64,000 nt of DNA from Limonium bicolor (lineage: Eukaryota > Streptophyta > Magnoliopsida > Caryophyllales > Plumbaginaceae). The translations under genes and the position numbers were made by a program. The notes beneath the pieces were generated by a model. It searched no databases. It saw only the letters and a program-made list of their open reading frames with translations, and was not told where the DNA came from. This document shows, one piece after another, positions 12,986 through 22,920 of this stretch; position 1 is the first letter of the stretch, and each line of letters begins with the position of its first letter. The stretch lies in assembly GCA_023374045.1 (NCBI GenBank), contig CM041779.1:301764167-301828166 (forward strand). The letters are read 5' to 3'.

Positions 12986-13090
12986 AATACAATATTGTGA
13001 ATGTTAACGTGAATGGCTGCACGATGAATGATGAGATCATTTAAAACAAAAAATAATAATGAATCACGAGGCTCTCCCCTGCTATCCGAA

Positions 13091-13145
13091 GTGCAGTCGG
13101 TATATATATAGACATATATATATATAATATGTATATATATATCAT
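13091..13145. repeat. TA microsatellite
   Basis: Nearly uninterrupted TA dinucleotides with a few GA/GT interruptions, just inside the proposed right end of the CACTA-like element. It may have displaced or blurred that end by slippage. Confidence 0.85.
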
Positions 13146-13439
13146 CGTTTGTTGTGTTGTAGTCCGCATAAGAAATTCTATGTATTTTCTACTTTTTCCT
13201 GCATTAGACACATAAAATGTATCAGTTCATATCAAAACATAAATCTAAGGAAAACATATGATAAGTGAGAAATATGACATGAATTGTTATAAAAATGGGA
13301 AGAATTAAATCTCTAAAAGTATATATATTTTGCACTTATCAACAAATGCAAAGGAACTAACTCACTTGTTTTATGAAATTCCATTACGACGTTCAAACTG
13401 TGGAGTTATGTTATTCAGTGGTTAATATGTTCTATGCTG

Positions 13440-13943
13440 TTGTACTTCGTATTATTATTGTATGTGTAAAATTAATTGCATGTATACGACAAATTAGTTG
13501 TGTATAGCCCTATTAGCTTAGGGCCTGCACGTTTATCATACCAACATAGGTGTCGAGCACCTCGGGGCGTCCATATTATTTTCAGGTAAGCAACAGAAGA
13601 TGACCCATCCTAAGAGTAGGAGCAGGTAGACATACTTTGAGTTTCACTTTTGTCATACAAGTTGTGCATGTACACTCGTATTGTAAATAAGTAGACGGTT
13701 GTAGTATATTGTGTTAGTATGCAATATGTGATACTAGGTATGTATTTTGGTGTAAGTATTGCAAGTATTTAAGTTCGGTATATTCGGGTCCATCAAACCG
13801 TAGCTTGAAACTGGAATAGGCCAAGTTAGTCACGTGGGTGACTAGGCGGTAACACCAACTTAGTAGAATTTTCCCCTGTGACATTACAATTATATTATGG
13901 AGGTTTATGTGATATTCCATGTTTTAGTAGTCGGGGTGTTACA
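13440..13943 (+). mobile_element. Tekay/Del-like LTR end (solo or truncated)
   Basis: Ends GGGGTGTTACA at 13,943. Upstream is the shared block AGTTAGTCACGTGGGTGACT followed by a GGTAACACC-type tail (about 13,828-13,858). Further upstream is a TTTTCAGGTAAGCAACAGAAG...CCTAAGAGTAGG segment matching the 28.1-kb copy. No TGGTATCAGAGC primer site follows the end, unlike the copy at 3,210. This is therefore a solo LTR, a 3' LTR or a truncated copy. The 5' end of the LTR was not located. Confidence 0.55.
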
Positions 13944-14797
13944 AAAGGGGAATTTAATGCCCTACAGTTGGGGACGACTACTATATTTGGTGACCCGTCC
14001 TTGAATAGGGGTAAGTAATTGGTTAAGCATGTCGCCTTCTAACACGACGATTGTCAATGATTAAGAGTTAAGAGAATGGAATAGTTAGACATTAGCTAAA
14101 CATTAGTACGAGAATTCAAGTAACTCTCGAAAATTTGGATAAATGAACAAAGGCCTTAAAGGCCGGATAACGAGAATCGTTCAAAGAAAACAACTCTTGT
14201 ATCATTATTGTATGAACACGTTTATTATATTGATTATATGGATCAGTGTTTGTGGAATTGTGTATATGTATGTTGGATGAATTGTTGATTGTTTAAGATA
14301 TGTTTGTTATAGTTTTGTTATGTAATATGGAGTAACATGGAACAAAACTACATGTTAACTCGACCAAATAACTCAAGGCGTCTGAGGGCGCATGATGGTT
14401 GCATAATAGTTTACTCAGCAGTTGTGCTAAGCCTTTATGGCCAACATATTATAGGTTCATAGGTGACGATGGAGGCAGAGTGCATGATTGGGTAGATAAC
14501 AAAGACTACTCGCTTTTTGTTGTAATTCGGTTTGTATTATGACTGAATATTCGGATGTATTATGATGTAGTTAGATGCTCAAGTGTTTTGATAAGTATTG
14601 TAATTTAGGAATAGTTATCTAGTCATCATAGCATTATTGTAAAGTGTATTATTTTGGATTGCCTTGTTACTCACATGGGTGAGTAACGGTAGTAGCACCG
14701 GGATTGTTTTGGTTATAGTTTAAATTTCGCTACATAAGAATTGTTTATTTACGCCAATGGTCGGATTATGAGTTAAGTGTGGAGTTTGGATGTTACA
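13944..14797 (+). mobile_element. second, more decayed Tekay/Del-like LTR end
   Basis: From about 14,390 the sequence follows the same order of landmarks as the copies ending at 13,943 and 28,501. These are TTTACTCAGCAGTTGTGCTAAG, a GGTGACGATGGAGGCAGAG stretch, then TTGTTACTCACATGGGTGAG with GGTAGTAGCACCGGGA. The end reads GGATGTTACA (14,797). The C-rich terminus is eroded and no primer site follows. 13,944-14,390 is unassigned. Confidence 0.4.
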
Positions 14798-15035
14798 TTC
14801 TTGAAGTTGGAAAAAGTTCTATATAGATTTGGAGAGAAGGTTGATTGAGTCCAAAATGGGTAACGTAAATGGATGTGAAAGAATATTAGTCCACTACGTG
14901 GTAAGATTACGCTTTAAATAGAACGGGAAAATGCATCCCAAATTCTTTGGACCTGGAAGGTAATAATCAGAGTTAGAAATGTTTCTTAAATGCTAGCAGT
15001 GCCCATGGAGTGTCATGTACTGCATGTTGTACATG
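14798..15035. other. unassigned left flank of the Tat-lineage insertion
   Basis: No coding frame or repeat recognised. Joined to 25,475 onward it forms the pre-insertion site, with the flanks reading ...TACATG|TTTTA|CATGCATG.... Confidence 0.4.
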
Positions 15036-15040
15036 TTTTA

Positions 15041-15458
15041 TGAAATGGTAAGGATCTCGTGCTCAGATAGAGGTTGCAAAGAGAGTACCAAGTGTTGTAT
15101 TGATTAAAAGCGTGTCCAATTACATAGCTTATGATTCTTATTTATAGGCCCCCTTATAGAGTATAACCGTTTCTGCGGGCCTACACCACTCTAGAATATT
15201 CTTAAATATACAAGGCTTTCCTATAATTTTACCCCCTTTTGCCAATAATTACTCCCAGTCTCTCGGAGAGAGCCTTGCTTTGCTTCGGAGGCGATTTTTC
15301 TTCCGCAGTCTGTCTGAAGTATGGCTCTATGGTCGCAAGGGCCCGATCGTTGGGGTCGGAAGGGGACTTGGTCGGAAGAGACCCTTCCGTTGTCTCCGCA
15401 GGCAGCATGTATCCTCCGCTGGTCTCTTGGTTGATACGCGTGGTGGAACCCCACTTCA
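15041..15458 (-). repeat. 3' LTR of the Tat-lineage element
   Basis: 418 bp. On the minus strand it begins TGAAGTGGGG (at 15,458) and ends CCATTTCA (at 15,041). It is nearly identical to 25,050-25,469. Confidence 0.93.
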
Positions 15459-15460
15459 TC

Positions 15461-15605
15461 AGTCCCACAAGATCTTTTCTTGTTCCGCAAGGAAAGATCT
15501 TTTCGTTGTTGCTTTCTCTTCGTTTTTTAAATTTTGGCGTTCTGCTCCACTCCTCCTAGTCCCACAAGACCTCTTTTTTTTTTAGAGAAAAAGAAAGAGG
15601 TCTTG
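15461..15605 (-). repeat. duplicated polypurine-tract/hairpin module next to the 3' LTR
   Basis: Two copies, 97 bases apart, of AGTCCCACAAGA(T/C)C start at 15,461 and 15,558. Each is followed by the other arm of an inverted repeat. Copy 1 has arms AAGATCTTT (15,469-15,477) and AAAGATCTT (15,493-15,501). Copy 2 has CAAGACCTCTTT (15,565-15,576) and AAAGAGGTCTTG (15,594-15,605). In the element's own sense, the module next to the LTR places TTGTGGGACTGA directly against the LTR start, as a polypurine tract would be. Confidence 0.7.
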
Positions 15606-15770
15606 GAGTTGTTCCCTTTTGTTTGGATTTCCTACCGTTGGAGATTTACCGGAGGCTCAGCAACGTGCCTTGCTTCAACTGTCGCCTCCTCGTCTTCTGA
15701 GGCTACCTTTCCTGACACGCTTGCAGTAGTAGGCGATGAGTACTTTTTGGTAGAGCGTGCCCAATTTCCG

Positions 15771-15780
15771 CCTATTTAAG
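15771..15780 (+). promoter_or_regulatory. TATA-like box of the antisense gene
   Basis: CCTATTTAAG is followed by a C+T-rich leader (15,781-15,925) and an ATG at 15,928. The position suits a promoter for the plus-strand gene inside the Tat element. Inferred from composition and spacing. Confidence 0.45.
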
Positions 15781-15927
15781 CCCATCCTCCTCCTTTCTTC
15801 TCTTCCCTCTACTTTTTCAAACTTTCAAACTTCTCTGAGCTTTCTCGCATTCTTTCTTCGTCTTCTCCTTTGTTCCCCAATTCCCTGTTTTTCATTCGCT
15901 TGAATCTTTCGACTTTCTCTGTTCGTA

Positions 15928-18900
15928 ATGGACTTGTCAAACCAAGATCCTCCGTCCTGGCGCCGGCGGGATCGACACTTTTTACTAACGAGGAAAACTG
16001 CGTTTTTGAAGATTCTACTATCGCTTCCGAAGATATCGGCGGGGACTACCCTCGCCAGGGCACCGACTCCAGCCTTTCCGTGAAAGATTTGAAAAAACTC
16101 ATGAAAGGTGTGCAAGTCCCACTGGGGTCGAAGATTCGTGTGCCAGAGCCGACGGCGCATCCTTTTAGCTACTTTAGGGATGGTTTCGTGGTGTATCGGG
16201 AGCATCTGCACCGTGGCCTGCGCTTTCCCCACACCCTTTTGTTCTCGGTTTCCTTTCACGTCGGCGATGTACTCTTGCCCACCTGAATCCCAACGCCTTA
16301 GGCTGTTTGCACGCCTTCCTCACCGTCTGTGCGGAGAATGACATTACTCCCGATGCGCAGGAGTTTGTAAATTTCTTTACAACCAGGGTGAACACCACTA
16401 CTACTACGGAGGAGGACATCTCCGTCTTGGCCGTGTCCGGGTACTCCTTTTTCAAGCGTGTGAGCCTAGAGAGCGGCTGGTCCTCCAACTGGTTTGTTTT
16501 TTATCCGCCGAGGGGCTTTTATCGGAGTCTCCCACATTGGAGACATAGCTAAGGGGCAGCTTGCCGCTCCGCTACCTTCGTCCGCAAATTCGTCTCCAAT
16601 TGGAGACATACTTAAGAAGCTGAGTTCATCAGCGCTCCATCCTATCACCTTCTTCCTCTCCGAAGAGAAGTTAACAAAACTTGGACGAAGATTGACCGTA
16701 CGTGTTTTGCCTGTGTGCCTTCTTTCTTTGCTAGTTTTTCGGATGTTTTCTTATTTTTTCTTGTTTCCGTACGCAGCTTTTGTTCAATCGGCGGGAAATT
16801 CTCCCTCCGGTACAACTGGGAGCTTGTTGACTACAGGGCCACCGAAGAGAAAAAAGGAGCCCTCCCTGTTCCTTCCGGTGAAAAAGTCCGAAGTCCCTCC
16901 GATAGCAAAACTACTGGTACTAAAAGGAAAGCCCCCGAGGGGCCCAGAAAAGTTGATCAGTCAAAAATAAAATTAGTGCGAAAGGAAAAGCATGTTACCG
17001 AAACTGGTTCCACCGGTCCCCTTGCTACTGTCCCTCCGGAAACAGGTACTCCCGTATCTACTCCTGCCTGCAGTCCGGGTAGAGTTAAAAAAGATGTGGA
17101 TTTAACTCCCATATCGTCCCTCTTCCCTGATCTGCATGGCTTTTTTTTGCGTAGACGAAGCTTTAACTCAAAATACCGATTCCATTTTTTCCACTGGTAT
17201 ACCTTTCCGCAGCCTTTTTTCCTTTTGCTTTTATCTTTGAATTTGTTTGATTACTTATGATTTTGCCTCTCGCAGCCACTGTTCCGTCCTCCGTAAACCC
17301 TGAGCCTGAACGGGCGTGCCGACCCGTGCGTGGCGTTACAATAAGAGGGTGGAGCCCCGGAGGGAAAAAAGTCTCGTGAAATTCCACCCGGTAAAGGCAA
17401 AGGCATTGCCGAGGATCACGCGGAGGGAAGTTCTCCTCTCGGAGTCGTCCGACGCTCCTTCCCAAGGGGCCCCTCATTCCGGAGTCAGGAGCAAGCATGC
17501 GGGCGACATATCCTCTCCTCCTCAACGAGCTGATCCCTCGATCTGCGGTCCTTCTTCAAAACTGGACTGGGGCTATCACCGTGGAACCCGATTCCTCGCA
17601 TTCCATACGTTCGTGGAATGGGTTACAAGACCCTCTGGTCTACCGCTGCGGAGACGGCCAAAATGATAACGGCATTTTTGCCCCTGCCTCTCATCTGACT
17701 CCGTTGAAACAAAAACTCCGTATTAGGGAAGGTAGTTCTGACGCCATTGTCCGCCACTCTCTTCCGGAGAGAGAGGCTTTTGAGCGCCTCTAGAGTGCTT
17801 TAATTCAGGTTTGACTTCTTTGCATATATTTATCTTGTAAAACCTTATGTTTTTTATTCTGACACTGACCCCTTGCCCTATAGGCCATGGCGATGGCTCA
17901 ATGCGTTGAGACCCAGTCTCAATACTCTTCCCAAGCCCTCCGCTCCCATGGGGCCTGAGCGAGAGATACAAGAAGTTGTCGATGAAGAAAAGGCCAAGGC
18001 TCAAGAAATCCTTGCACGAGCGGAGGCTCAATTTGAAGTCGAAAAGGCCGCCCTCCGGAGGAACTCCAAGAAGCTGCATCCATCGACCAAGAGGATGCTA
18101 TCAACAAGCTGCAGGCTTCTTTTGACGACCAGAAGCGGGTATTGGAAGAGGAAGCTGGAGACGTTCGGAAGGTTGCTGAAGAGATCCGGAAATCTACCGA
18201 GGATCTTCGGTCTTCCCTTGAGTCAGAGTTGGAAAAAAGGAACCAACTCTTGCAAGCGGCTGAGGCCAAACAAAATGATCTCCAAGCCAGCCTTGAAACG
18301 GAGAGGCAAAAGCTCGCGGAGGCTGCTTTTCGAATTAAAGAGCTTGAGGCAGAGCTGGAAGCTCAGAAAAAAAGGCTTCCGGTAATTTTCATATCATCGA
18401 AAGCTTCCTTTTTTCCTTTTCTTTCATGTTATTCTTGCTAATCCTTTGTATTTATGCAGAAAATCCAAGTCCTTCGTCGGGAGACTGTCAGGAGTTCCGA
18501 CTTTTGGCTTAAGAAAGTGTCTGGCCTTAAAGCTTCATTAATCACTTCGGAGTCGGAGAGGGAACGATACCGGAGCCTTTCCCTATTCCTACGAGAGCCA
18601 GGTTGCGAAGTTAAAGGGGGCTCTTAAGAGACGCAGTCGGAACTCCAGCGAAGGACCGTACTGTTTCAGGTCTTAAAGAGACACTCTCTTCTCAATGCCG
18701 CAAACTTGCTGGGGAGGGCCAACGTATTGTATCGGAGTTCTTCTCCGAGAAGCAACAATCCATGGACGAAGCCTTTACGAAAGTTTAGAGTTTGAGGCTC
18801 TTGCTCGCTCCACCGGATATCACGAAGAGCTGGCGAGGTTCTCCGACCCGCAGGGAACACGTGCTTTGCCCCGTCTTTTATGGGATCAGCCATTGTACGG

Positions 18901-19030
18901 GCCGAAGTGATGCCGCTCTTACTCCGGTAGGTAAGCACAAGGAAGACTCCGGAGGAAGCACCTCAACCCTTCAGAAGCGGTCACAAGAATCTGAGAAGCT
19001 TGCGGAAGACCCTGCAGGGCCTGCATCATA
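15928..19030 (+). pseudogene. antisense multi-exon ORF of the Tat element (plant 'gypsy-type transposon' N-domain plus coiled coil)
   Basis: The gene runs opposite to gag-pol, between integrase and the 3' LTR, where Retand/Grande-type Tat elements are known to carry antisense ORFs. Proposed exons are 15,928-16,697, 16,777-17,196, 17,276-17,808, 17,884-18,381 and 18,460-19,030. The introns are 75-79 bases with GT...AG ends. Exon 1 encodes SVKDLKKLMKGV, PHTLLFSVSFHVG, then (after a frameshift near 16,270) LNPNALGCLHAFLTVCAEND and FKRVSLESGWSSNWFVFY. This resembles the 'putative gypsy type transposon' domain family. Exon 2 is basic and Pro/Ser-rich. Exon 4 is a long Glu/Lys/Ala coiled coil. The start is uncertain, because the ATG frame and the conserved frame differ by a shift before 16,000. 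Exon 5 has stops. Function of such proteins is unknown. Confidence 0.65.
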
Positions 19031-19712
19031 AACTATTTTTTTGTTACAGCTTTTGTTACAATCATTATATTATACTTTGTTTCGGGGTACTTTTGCTTTG
19101 TAAATCGCATCCCTCTTTTTAAGTAGATCTACCTAGATCTTTCGGGCATGACCGGAGCGACCGGTCTCCCGAAAGTCGGAGACTTTTGTTAATATGGAAT
19201 CTTTAAACTGCTTTTCACTTTTGTGAAGATTTCTTTTCGGTAACCTTTTAGTTACACTTTCACACTCTACCACTGTACACATGGTGAGATCGTCGATTTA
19301 ACACTCTACCGACTTTGAGACGGTGAGATCGTCGGTTTAACACTCTACTGGCAGTAAGGCAGCGAGATCGTCGGATGAAATACACTACCATCGTTGATGG
19401 TAGATCGTCGGATACAAAACACTCTACCATTGCTCATGGTGAGATCGTCGGTTACATTCTTTGTCTTTCTTTTCTTTCTTAAAACTCTTTGCTCCTTGTC
19501 TTTGAGTAAGGGAAAAATTGTTTTTGCAACGTTTTTGTTTTTGTCCGAAAACTTCATACACCATTACCGGAGAGTAAAACGTTTTGAAAACAAGACAACT
19601 GAGACCGTCAAGTAAACGCTTCATTGCTACTGCTTGAGATCTTCAGACATCCATATGAGATTATTCCTGCGCTTTTAACAAACAATTCATTAACTTGTAT
19701 CCGAAAAAAATT
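19031..19712. other. convergent 3' untranslated regions of the antisense gene and pol
   Basis: Between the end of the antisense gene (stop near 19,029) and the integrase stop (19,713) no coding is visible. The stretch holds the 39-bp hairpin array (separate entry) and the A+T-rich tails of both transcripts. Variable tandem repeats are known in this position in Tat/Ogre elements. Confidence 0.6.
19263..19455. repeat. 39-bp tandem array of hairpins with covarying stems
   Basis: Five units start at 19,263, 19,302, 19,341, 19,383 and 19,420. Each is CACTCTA + hairpin + GAGATCGTCGG (unit 4 reads CACTA...TAGATCGTCGG). The stems are ACCA/TGGT, ACCG/CGGT, (A)CTG/CAG(C), ACCATC/GATGGT and ACCAT/ATGGT. 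The flanks are almost invariant while both sides of the stem change together. Confidence 0.85.
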
Positions 19713-20782
19713 TTATACATAGAAACTTTTTGAGGCATTCAGCGTGCCAGGAATGTGGCAGATCACTCCCGTCCGCATTTTGAAGCCTATAAGATGCTCG
19801 ACCTGTCTTAGCCTGAACGATATATGGGCCTTCCCACTGAGGTTGTAATTTGCTGGTTGCTTTACCTCCCGAAGTACCAAGTCACCCGCGGAGAAAGATC
19901 GTTCTCTTACCCTTTTATTGAAATGACGTTCGATTCTCAATTTGTCATTTTGATTTTTTAAATCTGCGATCATCCGTTTTTCATCCAAGACATCCAACTC
20001 ATCTCGGATGCCTTCGTCGTTCTCTTCTTCTTCGTACCCTTCAATCCTTTTTGACGGTATCATAATTTCCGCCGGTACTACCGCCTCCAGTCCGTATGTC
20101 AATCTATAAGGGGTTTCTCCGGTTGGCCCTTTGACAGTCGTCCTGTTGGCCCATAGGACTTGCGGTAGTACCTCCGCCCACCTTCCTCTTTTACCTTCCA
20201 ACTTTCTTTTCAGAGCTTTTACAATTTGTCCATTTGTATTTTCAACCTGGCCATTTGCTTGTGGGTGAGCTACAGACGCGAATCTCAAGTCAATCTTCCA
20301 TTCTCGCAAAACTCCCTAAAGCTTTTGCAATTGAACTGCGCGCCGTTGTCCGTTATGATTACCCTTGGTATGCCAAACCGACACACGACGTTCTTCCAAA
20401 CAAATTCCTCTGTCTTTCGTGCAGTTATACTTACTACTGGAAGAGCCTCTACCCATTTGGTGAAGTAGTCTACCGCCACATACAAGTATCTATACCTTCC
20501 GGGAGAGGCCTCTGGAAATGGTCCGACGATATCCAATCCCCATTTCGCAAAAGGGACCGGAGAGGTGATAGATTTCATCTCCGCAGGTGGGTTTCCAACC
20601 CTTGGACCGTGTAACTGGCACTGCGCACATTTCTTAACATAGTCTCCGCACATCTTTTGGATTGCCGGCCAAAAGTAACCCATCCTTAAAATTTTATGCA
20701 TTACCGCCCTTCCTCCTTGGTGGTTGCCGCACACCCCGTCGTGGACTTCGCTGACAAGCTCTAGTCCTTGACTCTCCGTCAA
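19713..20782 (-). pseudogene. integrase of the Tat element (1-nt frameshift)
   Basis: Integrase inserts the cDNA into host DNA. In the part starting at 20,782 the zinc-binding H-H-C-C residues are visible as EVHDG, CGNH and CAQC (residues 14, 21, 52, 55). The catalytic core has D in WGLDIVGPF (codon near 20,533) and D in ITDNGAQF (near 20,350). After a frameshift, E follows in NGQVENTNGQ (near 20,243). The D-to-E distance is 107 nucleotides; the family's D-35-E spacing predicts 108, so one base is missing. The C-terminal part continues to a stop at 19,713 (FSAGDLVLREV). It lies downstream of RNase H in the usual gypsy order. Not functional as read. Confidence 0.9.
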
Positions 20783-20999
20783 ACACTTCAGTGATGGTCT
20801 GCCAAAAGATCGTTTGTATAGCTGGCCGTTTTCAAAAAGAACGACGTTGCCCTTCTATTGTTTTGGCCTCTTTCTCTTCCTCCGGTAGTGCCCCTTGCGG
20901 ATGTACCGGACAATCGGGGTCATCCATGATTCATTCAAATCGGCTATTTCAACTATCATTGTCTCCGTCTTACCTATACTCGAGTATTCCTTTAATTGT

Positions 21000-21550
21000 A
21001 GCTGGACTTCCGCCGGTATTCCTTCCGCTATACTTGCTAGCTTAGCCAGTACATCGGCCTCCGAGTTTTGGTCTCTGGGTATATGTCGGAGATTGCATTT
21101 AGAAAATCTTGCCCTTAGATCTTGTACCTTTATCAAGTAAAGTTTCAATTTTCCTCCTTGGTTTCAAGATGTTCTCACTTTGCCTTGCCACAAGCAAGGA
21201 ATCAGATTGTATTTCCAGCTCCGTCACCCCCAGAGCACAGGCTATTTCCAGCCCCTGTATTAACGCCTCGTATTCTGCTTCGTTGTTCGTTACTTACTTC
21301 AAACTCCAACCTTACCGCATGATTCATTTTCCTTCCATCGGGGGTCTGGATTACAACCCCAACCCCTGCTCTGTTTTACACCTAGCTCCATCCACCCACA
21401 TCTTGTACGGGACTTCCCGCTCTTCTTGACGGAAGAAACTTGCCTCGGTGATGAAATCAACCAGGGCCTGGGCTCTTATTGCTGTCCGAGGAACATAATG
21501 GATTTCAAACTGAGTAAGCTCTACCGTCCAAGTAATCATTCTTCCGGAGG
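21000..21550 (-). pseudogene. second (archaeal-type) RNase H region of the Tat element
   Basis: Fragments in shifting frames read KMWVDGARCKTEQG (about 21,370-21,415), NNEAEYEALIQGLEIA (about 21,240-21,290) and a DSLLV motif (about 21,205). This is the D-E-D pattern of the archaeal-type RNase H that Tat-lineage elements carry in addition to their own. A connection stretch (LTQFEIHYVP...ALVDFITEA) precedes it and a spacer to integrase follows. Stops near 21,350 and 21,160 break it. Confidence 0.8.
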
Positions 21551-21669
21551 CGTTCGGATTATTGGTGATTTGCTTTAAGGGCCAATTGGTTCGGACGGTG
21601 ATTCGGTGCGACTGGAAGTATGGTTTCAGTTTCCTGGATGCGACACCAGGGCAAACAAAACTTTTTCGA

Positions 21670-22730
21670 TATTAGAGTATCTTGTTTCCGCGGTTTAAGA
21701 TCTTTCCGGTAAAATAGACAGGGATTTCCTTCTTTTCCTCTTCCATGACTAGGACCGCTGCCACCGCCCATTCCGAAACCGACAGATATAGGAATAAATC
21801 CTGGCCTGGAGACGGAACACCAAGCTTCGGAAGTTCCTGAAGCATTTTCTTGATTTGCTCGAAGGCGTCTACACACTCCATATCCCACTGGAACTTTTAT
21901 TTTTTCTGGAGGATATTAAAAAATGGGATAGACTTTTCTTGAAGCTTGGGGCAAAATCTACTTAAAGCAGTGAGCCTTCCATTCAGGGCTTGCACATCCT
22001 TGATGTTTCTTGGCTGTGGAAGATTGAGAACTGCTTGAGTTTTTTCTGGATCAACCTCAATTCCTCTCTGCCTGACTATAAACCCCAAAAACTTTCCTTG
22101 AGTGACCCCGAAGACGCATTTTTCAGGATTTAACTTGATCTTGTATTTATCCAGGGTATTGAAGGTTTCCTCAAGGTCTTCCATGTGCTGGGCTATAGAA
22201 TCACTCCTCACTACTATGTCATCCACATATGCCTCCACATTTCGGGACAACTGTTCCCGGAATACTTCGTCAATCATTCGCTGAAAGGTTGCTCCTGCAT
22301 TTTTTAATCCAAACGGCATGACCTTGTAGCAAAAAATACCGGTCGAGGTGACAAAAGATGTTTTCTCTTGGTCATTTTTGTTCATCATTGTTTGGTTATA
22401 CCCAGAGAACGCATCTAAAAAGCTCATCACGCTACTCTGTGTTGTTGCCTCTACGAGCTTATCTATGGAAGGTAAAGGGTAGAAATCTTTCGGACAAGCT
22501 TTATTCAAATCTGTGAAATCCACACACATCCTCCATTTTCCGTTTGCCTTTTTAACCAAAACTACATTCGATAGCCATTTTGGATAAAAAAACTTTTCTA
22601 ATAAAACCGGCTTCCAGCAACCTTTCGACCTCCGCCCGGCAGCCTCGTCCCTTTCTCTTCCTACAATCCTCTTCCTCTGTCGGATGACAGGAAACTTCGG
22701 GTCGACGTTCAGGCTATGCTAGATAACGCT
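21670..22730 (-). pseudogene. reverse transcriptase and first RNase H of the Tat element
   Basis: The RT copies element RNA into DNA; the RNase H removes the RNA strand. The frame enters near 22,730 (LNVDPKFPVIRQ). The longest open part (22,559-21,897) contains WRMCVDFTDLNKACPKD, FLDAFSGYNQ, MPFGLKNAGATFQR and the catalytic AYVDDIVV near 22,210-22,230. It continues with GFIVRQRGIEVDPEK and the thumb/connection NIKDVQALNGRLTALSRF. A stop at 21,897 follows LQKK. The next frame (CVDAFEQIKKML...LYLSVSEWAVAAVLV) begins the gypsy RNase H. The RT catalytic core is open and looks intact; the joins are broken. Confidence 0.92.
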
Positions 22731-22920
22731 GACGTCCACTCCGGGCATGTCTTTTGGACTCCAGGCGAACGTCTTTCTTCTTTTTTTCCAAAAATCTCAT
22801 TAAGCGAATCTACTCATCATGGTGAAAGCATTCCCAATTTTGAAAAATTTAGAAGGATCGGCATTCAAGGGTACCTCTTTTGGTTGTTCCGCCGGTACCA
22901 CTACCTTCTCTGAGGTTTCC

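Larger units (their letters stand above)
8892..13162. mobile_element. probable CACTA-like DNA transposon, non-autonomous, carrying gene-like fragments
   Basis: The left end begins CACTACAAC (8,892-8,900), a typical CACTA start, and is preceded by TCC (8,889-8,891). On the right, GTTGTAG ends at 13,162 and is followed by TCC (13,163-13,165). This would be a 3-bp target duplication if the terminal TG of GTTGTAGTG was lost. An alternative right end is the TTGCCCCAA...ATATTGTG stretch near 12,975-13,000, which mirrors TTGGGGCAA near the left end. Both subterminal regions (8.9-9.57 and 12.35-12.99 kb) hold dense TTGCAC...GTGCAA repeats, as expected for CACTA subterminal arrays. No transposase frame is visible. 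Identification is from ends and layout only. Confidence 0.5.

Noticed and set aside
3210..13943. One large element with TGTAACACCCC terminal inverted repeats
   Set aside because: Both ends carry the same internal block pointing inward and one has a primer site outside it; they are two LTRs in opposite orientation, with a DNA element between.
15229..15585. Several overlapping open frames in the Tat 3' LTR
   Set aside because: Both strands are open because of G+C content in the LTR; the copy at 25.2 kb breaks them at different places.
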